Positions 1-10,457 of a stretch of 64,000 bases of DNA are shown here, one piece after another. The translations under genes and the position numbers were made by a program. Each line of letters opens with the position of its first letter. Position 1 is the first letter of the stretch. Source of the DNA: Lactuca virosa (Eukaryota; Streptophyta; Magnoliopsida; Asterales; Asteraceae); assembly GCA_928212115.1 (NCBI GenBank), contig CAKMRJ010004445.1:76363695-76427694 (forward strand), read 5' to 3'. The notes under the pieces are model-generated. The model did not search any database. It worked only from the letters and a program-made list of their open reading frames with translations, and had not been told where the DNA came from.

Positions 1-728
1 ACACGTGGAGGCTCGCATGCGAGGGTGACGTGTCCGAAGGTCACCCATGCGAAATTGCCCGGTTTTCAATTTCTTGTTTTTGTGCCAAAAACTTGCGAAA
101 ATCATAACTTTCGCATACGAGCTCCGTTTTTGGCGTCTTTATATGCACGCGTAGGTAAAATTATACTCTACGACTTTCGTTTAGACTTCGTCGGCTAATT
201 TGAATTTATTTTTAATATTATTATTTTTAAACAGACCGGACAGGAAATCCGTTAAAAATTCATAACTTCTTCATCCGACGTCCGTTTTCGTCGTCTTTTT
301 ACCGTTGTACTACTTTTGACGAGACCTTCGATTCTCGTTTAAGTTGTGTCGGCTAAATATCGATCGATTTATATTTCGAATTTTTAGCTGTCTACTGCTA
401 AACCGAAACTTAGAAAATCATAACTTCCTCATACGAAGTCAGATTTTTACGTTCTTTTTATGAACGTTCTCGGTTAACATATTCTACAACTTTCATTTAG
501 ATTGTTAAGGCTAAAAAGCCTTTTATCGAAATTCACTTTTAACACTGAACAGTGTTTTTGCCGGTTTTGTCGCGGATTTTCGATTGGTCATAACTTCTTC
601 GTTCGTTATAACTCGGATTTCAGTGTTCTTTATATTTTTGGAACCCTTGTTACAATCTCTACCACTTTGTTCATCCCAATTACGATTATTGATCAATTTT
701 TTTTGACCTAAATTTGACTGGTGTCACA
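1..728 (-). repeat. 3' LTR, first about 0.73 kb (rest outside the window)
   Basis: Near-copy of 7935-8671. On the minus strand it begins TGTGACACC, directly after a polypurine tract, which marks the element-proximal edge of a 3' LTR. The remaining roughly 2.8 kb and the target duplication lie to the left of the window. Confidence 0.88.
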
Positions 729-743
729 TTATCCCCCCGTTAG
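729..743 (-). other. Polypurine tract of the left gypsy element
   Basis: Minus strand reads CTAACGGGGGGATAA immediately before the 3' LTR start TGTGACACC. This is the normal site of plus-strand priming. Confidence 0.8.
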
Positions 744-779
744 AGGGAATTTCGTCCCGAAATTAAGTCTAAAGTGATA

Positions 780-1850
780 CTCATGGACTAGGTCTAATCT
801 TCCCTTTCCCAAGTGAATTCAGGTCCCCGGTTTGTAATCCAGCGAACCTTCACTAACGGGTAAGACTTTTCTTGGTTCTTTTGATTTCCCTATCCATGGT
901 TTCTATTGGTTCTTCTACAAAGTGTAGACTTTTATTTAACTTGATTTCATCGAGTGAAATAACAAGTGTTTCATCGGATAGACACCTCTTTAGATTAGAT
1001 ATGTGAAAGGTGGGATGAATGTTTTAAGTTTTTTGTGGTAGTTTAAGTTTATAAGTACAAGACCGATTCTGGTAAGAATATCAAATGGTCCTATGTACCT
1101 TGATTTAGTATTCCACGCTTTCTCAAGCGTATCTTGTCCTTCCAGGGTGAGACCTTCATATGACAGGTCATCAACCTGGAATTCCAAGGGTTTTCTTTTA
1201 TCGAAGCCGTAGCTTCTCTGATTAACTCTGGAAGCTTTATGTCGCTTCCTGATTCGTATTTTTTTTTGGTAGTTTCTCGGATGAATTCCAGATCAGCGAA
1301 GGTGCTGTGTGGAAATTGGATCTCTAGCTAGTTGCGTATTACCTAATTTAGTCCAGTGCAGATAGGATCTGCACTTGTGACCACAGAAGGTTTTGAATGG
1401 AGCAACTTGAATGCTAGCGTGATAAAGGACTCGACTAATTGGTAAATGGGTATCCCATTCTTTACCATAGTCGATCACATAGGCTCATGACTACTCTAGT
1501 TCCCAGAGATTTTTGAGTGACTGCCTGAACTGGGAGATGATTCTATTATCTCAGCGGAGATAACAGATATTGGAATACGTGCACTCACATTTCTAGTTAT
1601 CTTCTCTACTTGCCACATTTTCAGGTTTCAAGGCTTCCGTTGAGCCTCCTTACTTTGTGTGGACAGATTTGAATGGGTTATCATAGTCAATGATTGGCTC
1701 TACGACCTGGGTACTCTTTCCGACTTAGGGTGTCAGCTACTATATTGGCTTTGTCGAGATGATAACGAATTTCGAATTCGTAGTCATTTAGTAGCTCGAC
1801 CCATTGTCGTGGTCTCACGTTGAATTCCTCCTGGTAGATATATGATGAAG
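780..1850 (-). pseudogene. Gypsy pol remnant: RNase H end, integrase, chromodomain
   Basis: Reading the minus strand from 1850, an RNase H tail is recognisable around 1840-1720 (VELLNDYEFEIRYHLDKAN, then VADTLSRK). Integrase core fragments follow (1478-1293: IDYGKEWDTHLP, then HASIQVAPF). Next come the integrase C-terminal barrel (1187-990: RYIGPFDILTRIG) and a chromodomain-like stretch near 910-800 (EEPIETMDREIKRTKKS). The frame changes several times and contains stops, so no protein can be made. The order RNase H, integrase, chromodomain is typical of Ty3/gypsy chromoviruses. The N-terminal half of pol (protease, RT) is absent. Confidence 0.8.
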
Positions 1851-1894
1851 GCTTTTGCTCCGAAGTTCATGATCAGACTCATACTTGGCTCATC

Positions 1895-2075
1895 CACCAT
1901 CACCTCGTGTATACAAGTCGTATATATTTAGATTTCACAAAACGTTCGGATGGGTGACTCTGCCCCAGGTCCACAACCAAACAAGGAACAGGAGATAAGG
2001 CGGAATTACACATCCTAAATCTTGTTAAGTCTAAATTATATACCACTCTCGTGTATACACTTAGCAGCGATAGAT
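1895..2075 (-). repeat. Hairpin repeat, copy A
   Basis: Imperfect inverted repeat with GTGTATACAAG near the left end (1907) and GTGTATACACTTAG near the right end (2051). The centre (1971-1992) has the shared core CCACAACCAAACAAGG on the plus strand. It is one of eight related copies in the window. Confidence 0.75.
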
Positions 2076-2627
2076 TAACTTAATGAGTTCTTAGTCTCTA
2101 TTCTTGAACTTGACCTGCGGTACAATGATTTTCCTATGAGATCTATTGGGGTACTTCGGTGGTTACGTTACTGACTTCTAAGACTACTTCGGTGCTTTTC
2201 GTTTGAAGTTTCCTGTCTACTGAGTAGGCTAGAATGGCGTGGTACCCTTCGCATGGGTACTTCTGAAGTTTTGAAATGAGAGACAACCTAAGGGTTTTGC
2301 GTTATGGATTGGAAGAATTTCATCTTACGGCTGATTAAGGAAAAAGTTCTCTTATACAGCATAAGAATTTTCACATGGTAAGGGCCAGGCCAAACCATGT
2401 CGAATGAGGATGTCAGAATTTTCTCGACGAAATAGATATTAAGTCGTTCTGGGAGGAATGATTACTAGGATGATATCCTATGTACCTAAGTTTTCAGCGC
2501 TTCTGGTTTTATTCTGTTATTATCGCTACGAACCCCTTTTGATTCGAAATTGGCGGGTACTACCAATACGAGGGTTCTGATAATTTGAAATTATGAACTT
2601 TCATGAAACGATCCTTACTAGGTCTCT

Positions 2628-2804
2628 CTATAATCGCTTGGTGTATACAAGTCATGTATAATTAAGATTGGTAAGACCTTTGACTGAGCAACCCTGCCCT
2701 AAATCCACAACCAAACAAGGAACAGGAAATGAGGCGGGATTACTCACTCTAAGTCTACAAATCTTAATTAAAATGACCCTTATGTATACACTAAGTCATC
2801 ATAG
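2628..2804 (-). repeat. Hairpin repeat, copy B
   Basis: The arms are CTATAATCGCTTGGTGTATAC on the left and ATGTATACACTAAGT, ending ATAG, on the right. They are nearly reverse complements. The core CCACAACCAAACAAGG lies at 2705-2720. Confidence 0.78.
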
Positions 2805-2959
2805 CTTACCTGTTAGGGTTTCAAATTTATATAAATGTGTGATTTAATTTGAACGGAGAGTAATCATAATTATAGATAGTTATCGGGGTTTGGAAGCGTA
2901 CCAAAATATAGCAGGGTTCTTTGATGCTTTCCCATGTATTGGGGTCAAACTCCTCCTGC

Positions 2960-3540
2960 TCTCCCGTCGTTCTTCTCTGTTGGACAGTCCCTCTTGTAAT
3001 GTCCTATTTCACCACAAAGGTGACATATGGGAATGGTTCCAACATTGGTAGTTGAAGTGATGAACTCAACCGGAGTTCTACAGATGCGGGCGGTATGCCC
3101 CTTTATGTTGCATCTATTGCAATGCAGCTCTCGGCAAACTCCATGATGATGGTAGTTGCACTTGCTGCAGTGTGGGAGGTTTCCTAAGTACGGCGTGGTC
3201 GGTGCTAGAATAACAGGGCTGATGGGGGTATTGACTGCCCCAGTTCGTTGCCCTCTGTTAGGTTCTTGAGTTGAACAACTCCCTTCTTGTTTTCGAACTT
3301 TCGTTTCAGGATATTAGGCTTAAGGTTCGAAGTGTCCTTACAAATAGGTACTCGTTGCTGTACTTGGCCATCACCACGATCGGGGTTACCGATAGCATTA
3401 CTACTAACATTTGCATTGTTAGCATTAAGGTGTGCCATGACAGCTGCTACAGCTGCTGTGACCGCAGCTTGAAACGTAGCCGCATCTATTTGAAGGATTG
3501 GTGTTTTGCCGTGGGGTTGGTTACATTCCTTTGGAGGCAT
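2960..3540 (-). pseudogene. Gypsy gag remnant with CCHC zinc knuckles
   Basis: A start codon at 3540 opens a 111-codon frame beginning MPPKECNQPHGK, with an alanine-rich FQAAVTAAVAAVMAHLN stretch like gag N-termini of this group. Further downstream on the minus strand, three cysteine-histidine clusters are readable. They are CSKCNYHHHGVC (3169-3134), CNRCNIKGHTARIC (3121-3080) and CHLCGEIGHYKRDC (3025-2984). The last two are CX2CX4HX4C nucleocapsid knuckles. The capsid region between residue 60 and the knuckles is largely lost, so this is an internally deleted gag. Confidence 0.78.
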
Positions 3541-5131
3541 GATTCTGTTTCATGATAAGAAAATGAGCTCGTGAGCGACTATCGTTGTCTCTAGATGTAT
3601 TCTAACCATTTGTATCTATGTATAAATCTTTCGTTTTGTTATATTGTTCTCAATGATTCGACCTGCATCCCTATGATGCAGTCCTGGTAAGGAACAGAAA
3701 TAAGTTTCTAGAATGGTTATGAACCGAGTATCATCCGAACTAAGTTACCTTCGATTGGTGGATATCGTTTTTCCAACTTTCGAAAATATTCGAAAACAAT
3801 TCATAACAGTGTCTACATAAAATAGACTTATGAATTTGAGAAGTAATCACTATCAATTAAGATTTCGTGATCTGATTTATTGTTATTAGCCGTGACAGGA
3901 AAAGAGGATAAACTCAAAACCTAATGTGAGTAATGAAATCACTAACTCACTAGGTTGAATCGATTTACTAGTTATTACTTAGATGAAAGGTGCTCAAACA
4001 CTTCACATGAATCACACGTGGTTTTCCTTTTGTTCTCTGTTCTATTCTGGTGGTAATGATTTGTTTCCTCCTGGTATCTATAGGGTGTCCTTCTCCTCTG
4101 TAGGTATATTGAATTCCCGAGCTGTCTTACTTCCGATTCTGACACTGATCCCCATTACTTCGTAATGAAGATTTTGAATCTCGGAAGTTCATGCGAATCT
4201 CTCATTGGTGTCCTTAATAGGGTAAGGGCACTAAATGATTTCTATAGTTTATTTACTTATCATGTTTTTTTCTTCTTGGAATTCTCCTAATGAAATTCTG
4301 TTGGATCCTCCTTGACTCTTCTATTGATTGCTGGAGTAACTACGTTTATCTAAGGGGTTTACACGAGAATGGGAATGTCTAAAGAATCTATGAGAAAATT
4401 TAAATTTTTACGAAGGTGATCTTTCTGGTCCTTCTATAATCACATGGTGTGTACCGATTATATATAATCCAGATCAAATAGACCTTTGAATAAGTAATCC
4501 TACTCTAAAACCACATCCAAACAAGGAAAGGAAGTAGAGTGAAAATCACATATTCTAAGTCTATAAAATCTCGGCTATATATAACCTTAACGTATCCACT
4601 TAGTAATTATAGACTTATCAGAAAAGATCTTTTAACATTTCCCCAAAGGTATGTAAAATACCTCCATGTTATTTTAGTTATGAGTTTGATTCTTGGACTT
4701 CTAGATATAAGAACTTGACAAGTTTTCAGTTTTCTTGTTATAGCATCCTAAAATACTCCCATAGTATTTTAATCTTTATGTTTGGTTCTAGAATTCTTCT
4801 GGTACTTAGGTAAGTTTTAGACCTGTTGCAACACACAATCACTCCCCAAACACATGTTGGTCATATCTCGAATGAATATAGTTGATCAGGCTATATTGAT
4901 CCCAGATATGATTACGTCACTGTCTAGGTTTAACTGTAATGTCCAACATCCAAATACTTTTGTTTTGTTCTTCTTGTGATACTCATTCTAGTATATATAT
5001 TCTGCATGTACTTATACTTTTATAAAATATTGTTATATTTTTAAAGTATAACTCTTGGTCAGAGTGTTTTTATCCCAATGGGTTTTAGTTATATATCTTT
5101 TATGACTGATATACTGTTCACTATAAACACT
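3541..5131. other. Leader region of the left gypsy element, non-coding
   Basis: Lies between the primer site and the gag start. It is AT-rich with no supported coding. It carries hairpin repeat copy C and otherwise shows nothing I recognise. Confidence 0.6.
4434..4612 (-). repeat. Hairpin repeat, copy C
   Basis: Arms are CTATAATCACATGGTGTGTAC and CGTATCCACTTAGTAATTATAG. The core, CCACATCCAAACAAGG, differs slightly from copies A and B (4511-4526). Its left flank (CTTCTATAATCAC) resembles that of copy B. Confidence 0.75.
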
Positions 5132-5143
5132 GCTCTGATACCA
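5132..5143 (-). other. Primer binding site (tRNA-iMet type)
   Basis: Minus strand TGGTATCAGAGC, three bases inside the 5' LTR end. It is complementary to the 3' end of plant initiator methionine tRNA and fixes element polarity as minus. Confidence 0.93.
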
Positions 5144-5569
5144 ATCTGTCACACCCCCAAACCAGAACGGCGGAAACGTTCGGGGGCGGAGGACTTCAGG
5201 TAAGTATCACAACACATGCAATATAGTAATCAAAGTACAAACAACCATTGCATTAATAAGTATAAGTTTTACATAAGTGTTTAAACATTACATATTCAAA
5301 CACCAAAGTAGGTACAGTAGAAGACAAGAGTCGCGGTACGGTACTAGGTAGTCTTCTCAAAAGCTTCGGGAGTGTACCTGTCTACTGGATTCCTGAGAAT
5401 ACAAGTTATTTGGAAAGAGTAGATCAGCATTTAAGCTGGTGAGTTCATAAGTATTTTAGTTCTGTTAAGTATACTCTAAGTTCTTTGGAAAAGTTCACTG
5501 TTCCTCTCAGAAATCCTATATTTCCTGAGGTGATAGATGATAACCTCAATAGTTTCCCTCTGTAATTAC

Positions 5570-5740
5570 TTAGTTTATACTAATTATATATAACCCAATA
5601 TCGAATGGACAGTTAAATGGGTGTATCTGCCCTAAGCCCACAACCAAACAAGAACAGGAAGTAAGGCGGAAGTCACACATTTCACTGTCAATCGGATATT
5701 ACTTATGTATAACTCTGATGTAAAAACTAAGGAATTATAG
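5570..5740 (-). repeat. Hairpin repeat, copy D (in LTR)
   Basis: Arms TGTAATTACTTAGTTTATAC and TAAAAACTAAGGAATTATAG. The core region 5637-5670 carries CCCACAACCAAACAAG followed by AACAGGAAGTAAGGCGGA. Confidence 0.75.
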
Positions 5741-5801
5741 AATTAACCACTAAAGGTCCTTTATGTTATACTAGTTTACAGAAAGTGAATGACTAAGTTC
5801 C

Positions 5802-5955
5802 CATTTGTAAAAGTTGTTTAATACCATAAACCGTTTCATTTGTAAAGTGGTTTAATCCCATAACCGTTTCCTTTGTAAAAGTAGTTTAATTCCATAAACC
5901 GTTTCATTTGTAAAAGTGTTTTAATCCCATAAACCGTTTCATTTGTAAAAGTATT
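5802..5955. repeat. Tandem repeat, about 35 bp x 4.4
   Basis: Units beginning CATTTGTAAAAGT or close variants start near 5802, 5837, 5870, 5905 and 5940. They alternate with ATAAACCGTTT. The array lies inside the LTR. Confidence 0.85.
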
Positions 5956-6476
5956 CTTAGTTATACTCCGTTCTACAGTAAAAACATTAGTATTAATCCT
6001 GGAAAATTATTTATATCCATAATACTACCTTGTGGTTTTAAATGTTCAAAACCAGAAGTACAAGTATATTTACCATACTTGATTTCATGATACGTAGTTT
6101 TTACTGTAAGTAAAAACTAACAGAAGGTATATTGGTCAGGATGTAATTATCTTTTCTTACTGTTTTAAGAGAAGTATATTACTTAGTAATTACTCGTTGT
6201 TTTATCCATGTGAGTTCTATTAACCATACTAATATGACTGATATGCCTGCTGCGACGTTCTTCAGGCGTCGGAAATGATATGATATTTGACACCCTAGGC
6301 CTGCCGGCCAAACTGTAGCGAACAGTAAGGTGCGGGATTGTCAGTCCCATATAGATCTATACACAAATTCACGCTCTCCCTACAAGAGATTCTGGTTAAA
6401 AGTCAGGACTTAAGGTCGTACTTAGATAAGTACACCATGAAGAGTCTCACAAATTTATTGTTTCAACGAGATTTAC

Positions 6477-6702
6477 GATGTATTATTACCCCGTGATTGC
6501 TAACCCTGATACTCTGTATTGAACCTTTGTTAATGCAAACCCGGTATGATGTATTATTACCCCGTGATGCTAACCCTGGTACGTGTATTTGTACCTTGTT
6601 AATGCAAACCCGGTATGATGTATTATTACCCCGTGATTGCTAACCCTGTACGTTGTATGTTTTGTACCTTTTAATGCAAACCCGGTATGATGTATTATTA
6701 CT
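6477..6702. repeat. Tandem repeat, about 71 bp x 3.2
   Basis: Units starting GATGTATTATTACC occur at 6477, 6548, 6617 and 6689 (periods 71, 69 and 72). Each contains TGCTAACCCTG and AATGCAAACCCGGTAT. The array lies inside the LTR. Confidence 0.88.
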
Positions 6703-6936
6703 TCTTTAATATGTTGTTCATATATTAAAGGTATTATACATATCCTGGTATAGTTAAATGAATTTTGGTAATTTCCTTGAAAGTATAAATCGTGAATCAT
6801 ACTTTGTATATTTAGTTTTGAATCATAAATTATACCTATTATAATTTATATGTTCTATCTGATTAGCATGATTTCTCATGGATGAACACCTTTGCTCAGC
6901 ATGATACAAAGGTAATGATACCGAATGGAGTAACCT

Positions 6937-7105
6937 TTTATATTCATATATGTTTAATATATATATATAATTAAGAAGGAAACGACCTTCGGACAAATAA
7001 CATCACCTTAATTCCACATCCAAACAAGGAAAAGGAATAAGATAATTCATTAGTCCTAAGCCTTTCAAATCTTATTTAGATATTTATACATATATAGACC
7101 TGATT
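6937..7105 (-). repeat. Hairpin repeat, copy E (in LTR)
   Basis: The most degenerate copy. AT-rich arms (TATATATAATTAAG on the left, TTTAGATATTTATACATATA on the right) flank the core CCACATCCAAACAAGG at 7014-7029. Confidence 0.6.
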
Positions 7106-7637
7106 TTGGGCAATTATAATTTGAAATAGTTTATAAAACCTTTTTCAAAGAGGAGTTAACGGAGTTTACATGACTTCAAAGAATTAACATGGCTTTAAGT
7201 CATTTTGGAAGTATTTGGTAATTCTTAAAAGCGTACGGAAACCCTTTGTGTGATTATTATCACATACATTATTAACACAATTTATTATTGTGTTAAACTT
7301 GTATTCCCCCCCTAGAAAGCATTTAAAAACCATTAAAAAGGTAAATTATAGGGGTATGAACTCACTTTGACTAGTGGTGATTCGGGCAGCGTTTCGTTTC
7401 TATAGATGATCTTCTCGAAGAAACCGCGAGTTTTTTGAGTAAAAACCGGCTTTATGCGGGCAGCACTTCGACTGGAAAGAGGTTATCTTCTCGAGAATTC
7501 CGGGGCTTCCGGGGCTTGCTTCGGGTTTTAGACTTGATACCGGGGCTTTGGGGGTGTTTGTGAAGTTATGAAGTGAAAGGGTGAAAAAGGAGCAAAAATG
7601 GTGTAAAAAGGGGTTCAGAACCGGAGGGTCTTGCATG

Positions 7638-7648
7638 CCTTATATAGG
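7638..7648 (-). promoter_or_regulatory. TATA box of the gypsy LTR
   Basis: Minus strand CCTATATAAGG lies upstream of the likely RNA start. About 250 bp downstream the minus strand reads GTGAGTTCATACCCCT, which recurs at the same relative position in the solo LTR at 16918. Confidence 0.6.
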
Positions 7649-8671
7649 CCGAAGCCTCGGATCCGAGCTATCGAGGCTGGCGAGGCTGCCACGTGTTCGG
7701 ACAGGTGGCGAAGGAAGGAGTCAGCAATAGACGCGTCGGTCATGCAAAGGGTACACGGGGCGAGGCTTCGGATGTGGTGGCTTCTGAGTGGGCCGAACTT
7801 CGGTCCAATGGGAAGTGGGCATGTGTCTGAGGGGTGTCCGGGGGTGTCTCATGCGAAGGTGTCGGCTGTTTACTGGACCTCGGCTGCGGTCCAATCAGAT
7901 GGTGACACGGCGAACTTCGGTCCTATCATAAGGTAACACGTGGAGGCACTCGCATGCGATGGTGACGTGTCCGAAGGTCACCCATGCGAAATTGTCCGGT
8001 TTTCAATTTTTCTTGGTTTTTGTGCCAAAAACTTGCGAAAATCATAAATTTGGCATACGAGCTCCGTTTTCGACGTTCTTTATATGCACGTGTAGGTAAA
8101 ATTATACTCTACAACTTTCGTTTAGACTTTGTCGGCTAATTTTGAATTTATTTTTAATATTATTATTTTTAACAGACCGGGACAGGAAATCCGTTAAAAA
8201 ATTCATAACTTCTTCATCCGACGTCCGTTTTCGTTTGTCTTTTTACCGTTGTGCTACTTTTGACGAGACCTTTGATTCTCGTTTAAGTTGCATTTGCTAA
8301 ATATCGATCGATTTATATTTCGAATTTTTAGCTGTCTACTGCTAAACCGAAACTTAGAAAAATCACAACTTGCTCATACGAAGTCAGATTTTTACGTTCT
8401 TTTTATGAACGTTCTCGGTTTAACATATTCTACAACTTTCATTTAGATTGTTAAGGCTAAAACGCTTTTTGTCAAAAATTCACCTTTTACACTGAACAGT
8501 GTTTTGTCGGTTTTGTCGCGGATTTTCGATTGGTCATAACTTCTTCGTTATAACTCGGATTTCAGTGTTCTTTATATTTTTGGAAACCTTGTTGCAATCT
8601 CTACCACTTTGTTCATCCCAATTACGATTATTGAACAATTTATTTTTGACCTAAATTTGACTGGTGTCACA

Positions 8672-10075
8672 GTAGGGCAGGAGCCCCATCGGGGAGGAGT
8701 CGGGCTTTACAGTGTCAGACAGGGGAGGTCAGGACTCCAGTAGGTGATGTTGCGGGTATGTATCTTTTGCTTCCTTTTCGATTTTATCTATGTATATTAT
8801 TTTTGGAATATTGCATCGGTTTGGGTAAGCATATCTTTGGATTCATTTCTCTGCTTGTGTTTGGATTATATTTTCAAGAAATGTTATATGCTAATTGCAT
8901 GCCATGAATTATTAGTCGTTAGTGAAGGTTTGTGTCTCTTATAGCGGGTTTGGAGTGTTCGGTGTTATCTTGGTTTATAGTCGAGATCGGTTCAGGGGCA
9001 TTGTATGGAAGGTTTATGGTCAGGATTCAGCGGGTTAGTTATCCAACATCGCCAGGATTCAGTGGTTTTAGAAATTGTGCTTGGAATTGCTTTTGGGGTG
9101 CCAAGGGAAGTGGTCTGTTATTGAGGTTTGGGTTGGAGCATCCATCTTATGGACTTCAATATTTGAGTGAGATATAATTTTAAGTATCTGTGGTTATCAG
9201 TGTTGCTGGGATTCGGGAAGTGTTCACCTAGTCTTCAGGGGTTTTGCGTTCTTTTGGGATTGTTAGTAATGGAACACTGGCATTTGTAAGCATTGGTTGT
9301 CAGCAAATCGATCATTGGAGGGTAAGAAGGGTTGGGAATCCTTCAATTCTTGTGTGTTGTGAGGACTTAGTCGAATCAAAGTGGGGGAGAATCGTTCACG
9401 TATTCAGGAATAGGAGCAGGTATGAAACTAGGATGAGTTTCGCATCCCCGTAGGGGAGGAAGGGGGCCCAAGTGACTGTCTGGATTGAGGATTGTGTGAG
9501 TTGGGAGTTTGGGAAACTTCCTAACATTAGGTTCACGTGTCCTTGGTGTTTGATAGCAGGTTTCGGGGGACCCAAGTTGAGGTTCCAGTCATGACTCGAG
9601 TTCAACTCGGGTGTTAGTTCGAGTGCATGCTCGACTCTGGGTGTGTCCGAATTGATAGATTAGTGGTAAGGTTTTGGGCGGCGATTGTGGCAAGGTGGAA
9701 GTGAAGTAAGATTGCAGGGTGACCCGTAGCATTCACTAGTTAGCAGTTAGTATAGAAGTGTTGTAAGACTCTGGGGTAGCTCGTAGAATTCACTAGTGGT
9801 CAGTTAGTGTGGGAAGTGTCATAAGACTGCAGGATGGTCCGTAGCATTCACCGGTCCCTAGGCAGCGGTGAGATTGTGGCAAATATGTGATTTTCTCACA
9901 AATTTCTTCAGATGGTTTAGGCCAAGGTGGGTCTATTCGCAAGGTTGTGGGAGGACCACAACATGTTTGGAATCAGGAATTGGTAGGGTTGTGGGTGACT
10001 GGGTATGATATAAGACTACAGTTAGTCTTATAGCGTTCCTTTTAGCATTGGGTTTGGTGTCGTGATGGTTCGGGT
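8672..10075 (+). other. Old gypsy-related debris, left part
   Basis: G-rich plus-strand DNA that continues after the copia insertion at 40901. Open stretches of 65-80 codons exist, but none resembles a known domain. A short tandem repeat is the only structure I can support. By style (GGGGAGGAGTCGGGC and similar) it looks like the leader or spacer of a plus-strand chromovirus. Confidence 0.4.
9708..9870. repeat. Tandem repeat, about 58 bp x 2.8
   Basis: Units begin AAGATTGCAGG (9708), AAGACTCTGGG (9765) and AAGACTGCAGG (9823). Each contains a CGTAGCATTCAC-like segment. Confidence 0.75.
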
Positions 10076-10276
10076 TGTAGTGATTTATGAACATTGGTTT
10101 GACATGCGGAATTAAAGAACACACAATGAACACGGTGATTTGGGGGTTTAAGAGATGAATTTGATTATGTATGGTGTTACAAAAAAGGATCTAGATCTAA
10201 ATCTACATAATTAACACACACAAACACTCTCAATGTTACATCTCTCAAGCACACCTCTATAAGTGGTATGAACCCA

Positions 10277-10287
10277 CCTTATATAGA
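10277..10287 (-). promoter_or_regulatory. TATA box, copia 3' LTR
   Basis: Minus strand CTCTATATAAGG. The same sequence is conserved in the 5' LTR near 40762-40772, where it would drive the element RNA. Confidence 0.6.
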
Positions 10288-10298
10288 GGTGTTTACAT

Positions 10299-10299
<1 letters not shown>

Positions 10300-10344
<45 letters not shown>

Positions 10345-10352
10345 CTATCTCT
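10300..10352. repeat. CT / ATCT microsatellite in LTR
   Basis: A CT run (about 10300-10326) passes into about six ATCT units (to 10352). The homologous position in the other LTR (40787-40804) is much shorter, so it expanded after insertion. Confidence 0.9.
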
Positions 10353-10443
10353 CATGTCACAAGGCTACTTTACCACATGCAAGCGGGTCTACAAAATTCA
10401 AAACCATTCACAAAGTCATACATAGATAACTTTGTACCCAACA

Positions 10444-10457
10444 TTCTCCCCCTCAAA
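10444..10457 (-). other. Polypurine tract of the composite copia element
   Basis: Minus strand TTTGAGGGGGAGAA directly precedes the 3' LTR start TGTTGGGTAC. Confidence 0.85.

Larger units (their letters stand above)
1851..2959. other. Non-coding gap in the left gypsy element
   Basis: Protease and RT would be expected here, but I recognise neither. Two hairpin repeats (1895-2075 and 2628-2804) occupy about a third of it. The remainder is AT-rich with stops in all frames. Confidence 0.5.
1..8671 (-). mobile_element. Decayed Ty3/gypsy chromovirus, minus strand, cut by left window edge
   Basis: On the minus strand the order is 5' LTR (8671-5147), primer site (5143-5132), leader, gag remnant (3540-2960), gap, RNase H-integrase-chromodomain remnant (1850-780), polypurine tract (743-729) and the start of a 3' LTR (728-1) that leaves the window. 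The two LTR pieces, 1-728 and 7935-8671, are clearly homologous. The C-terminal chromodomain places it among chromoviruses. Protease and reverse transcriptase are missing or unreadable, so the element is dead. It is interrupted by three copies of a hairpin repeat (1895-2075, 2628-2804, 4434-4612). Confidence 0.88.
5147..8671 (-). repeat. 5' LTR of the left gypsy element, about 3.5 kb
   Basis: Bounded by TGTCACACC (plus strand, 5147) and GGTGTCACA (ending 8671). The primer site abuts the low-coordinate end, and the high-coordinate 0.74 kb matches 1-728. It is unusually long. It contains two hairpin repeats, two tandem arrays and a TATA box. There is no coding. Confidence 0.88.
10076..10443 (-). 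repeat. 3' LTR of the composite copia element
   Basis: Plus strand starts TGTAGTGATTTATGAAC and ends TTTGTACCCAACA. It matches 40562-40895 with about 14 substitutions by hand count. Its extra length comes from an expanded CT/ATCT run. Confidence 0.93.

Noticed and set aside
3271..3555. 94-codon plus-strand frame over the gag remnant
   Set aside because: Antisense shadow of the gag frame on the minus strand; no domain of its own.
6477..6702. Spaced repeats that could suggest a CRISPR-like array
   Set aside because: Contiguous 71-bp tandem units without unique spacers, in a plant LTR.
7631..7936. 101-codon plus-strand frame in the long LTR
   Set aside because: Lies in the U3/TATA region of an LTR, opposite to element sense, with no recognisable domain.
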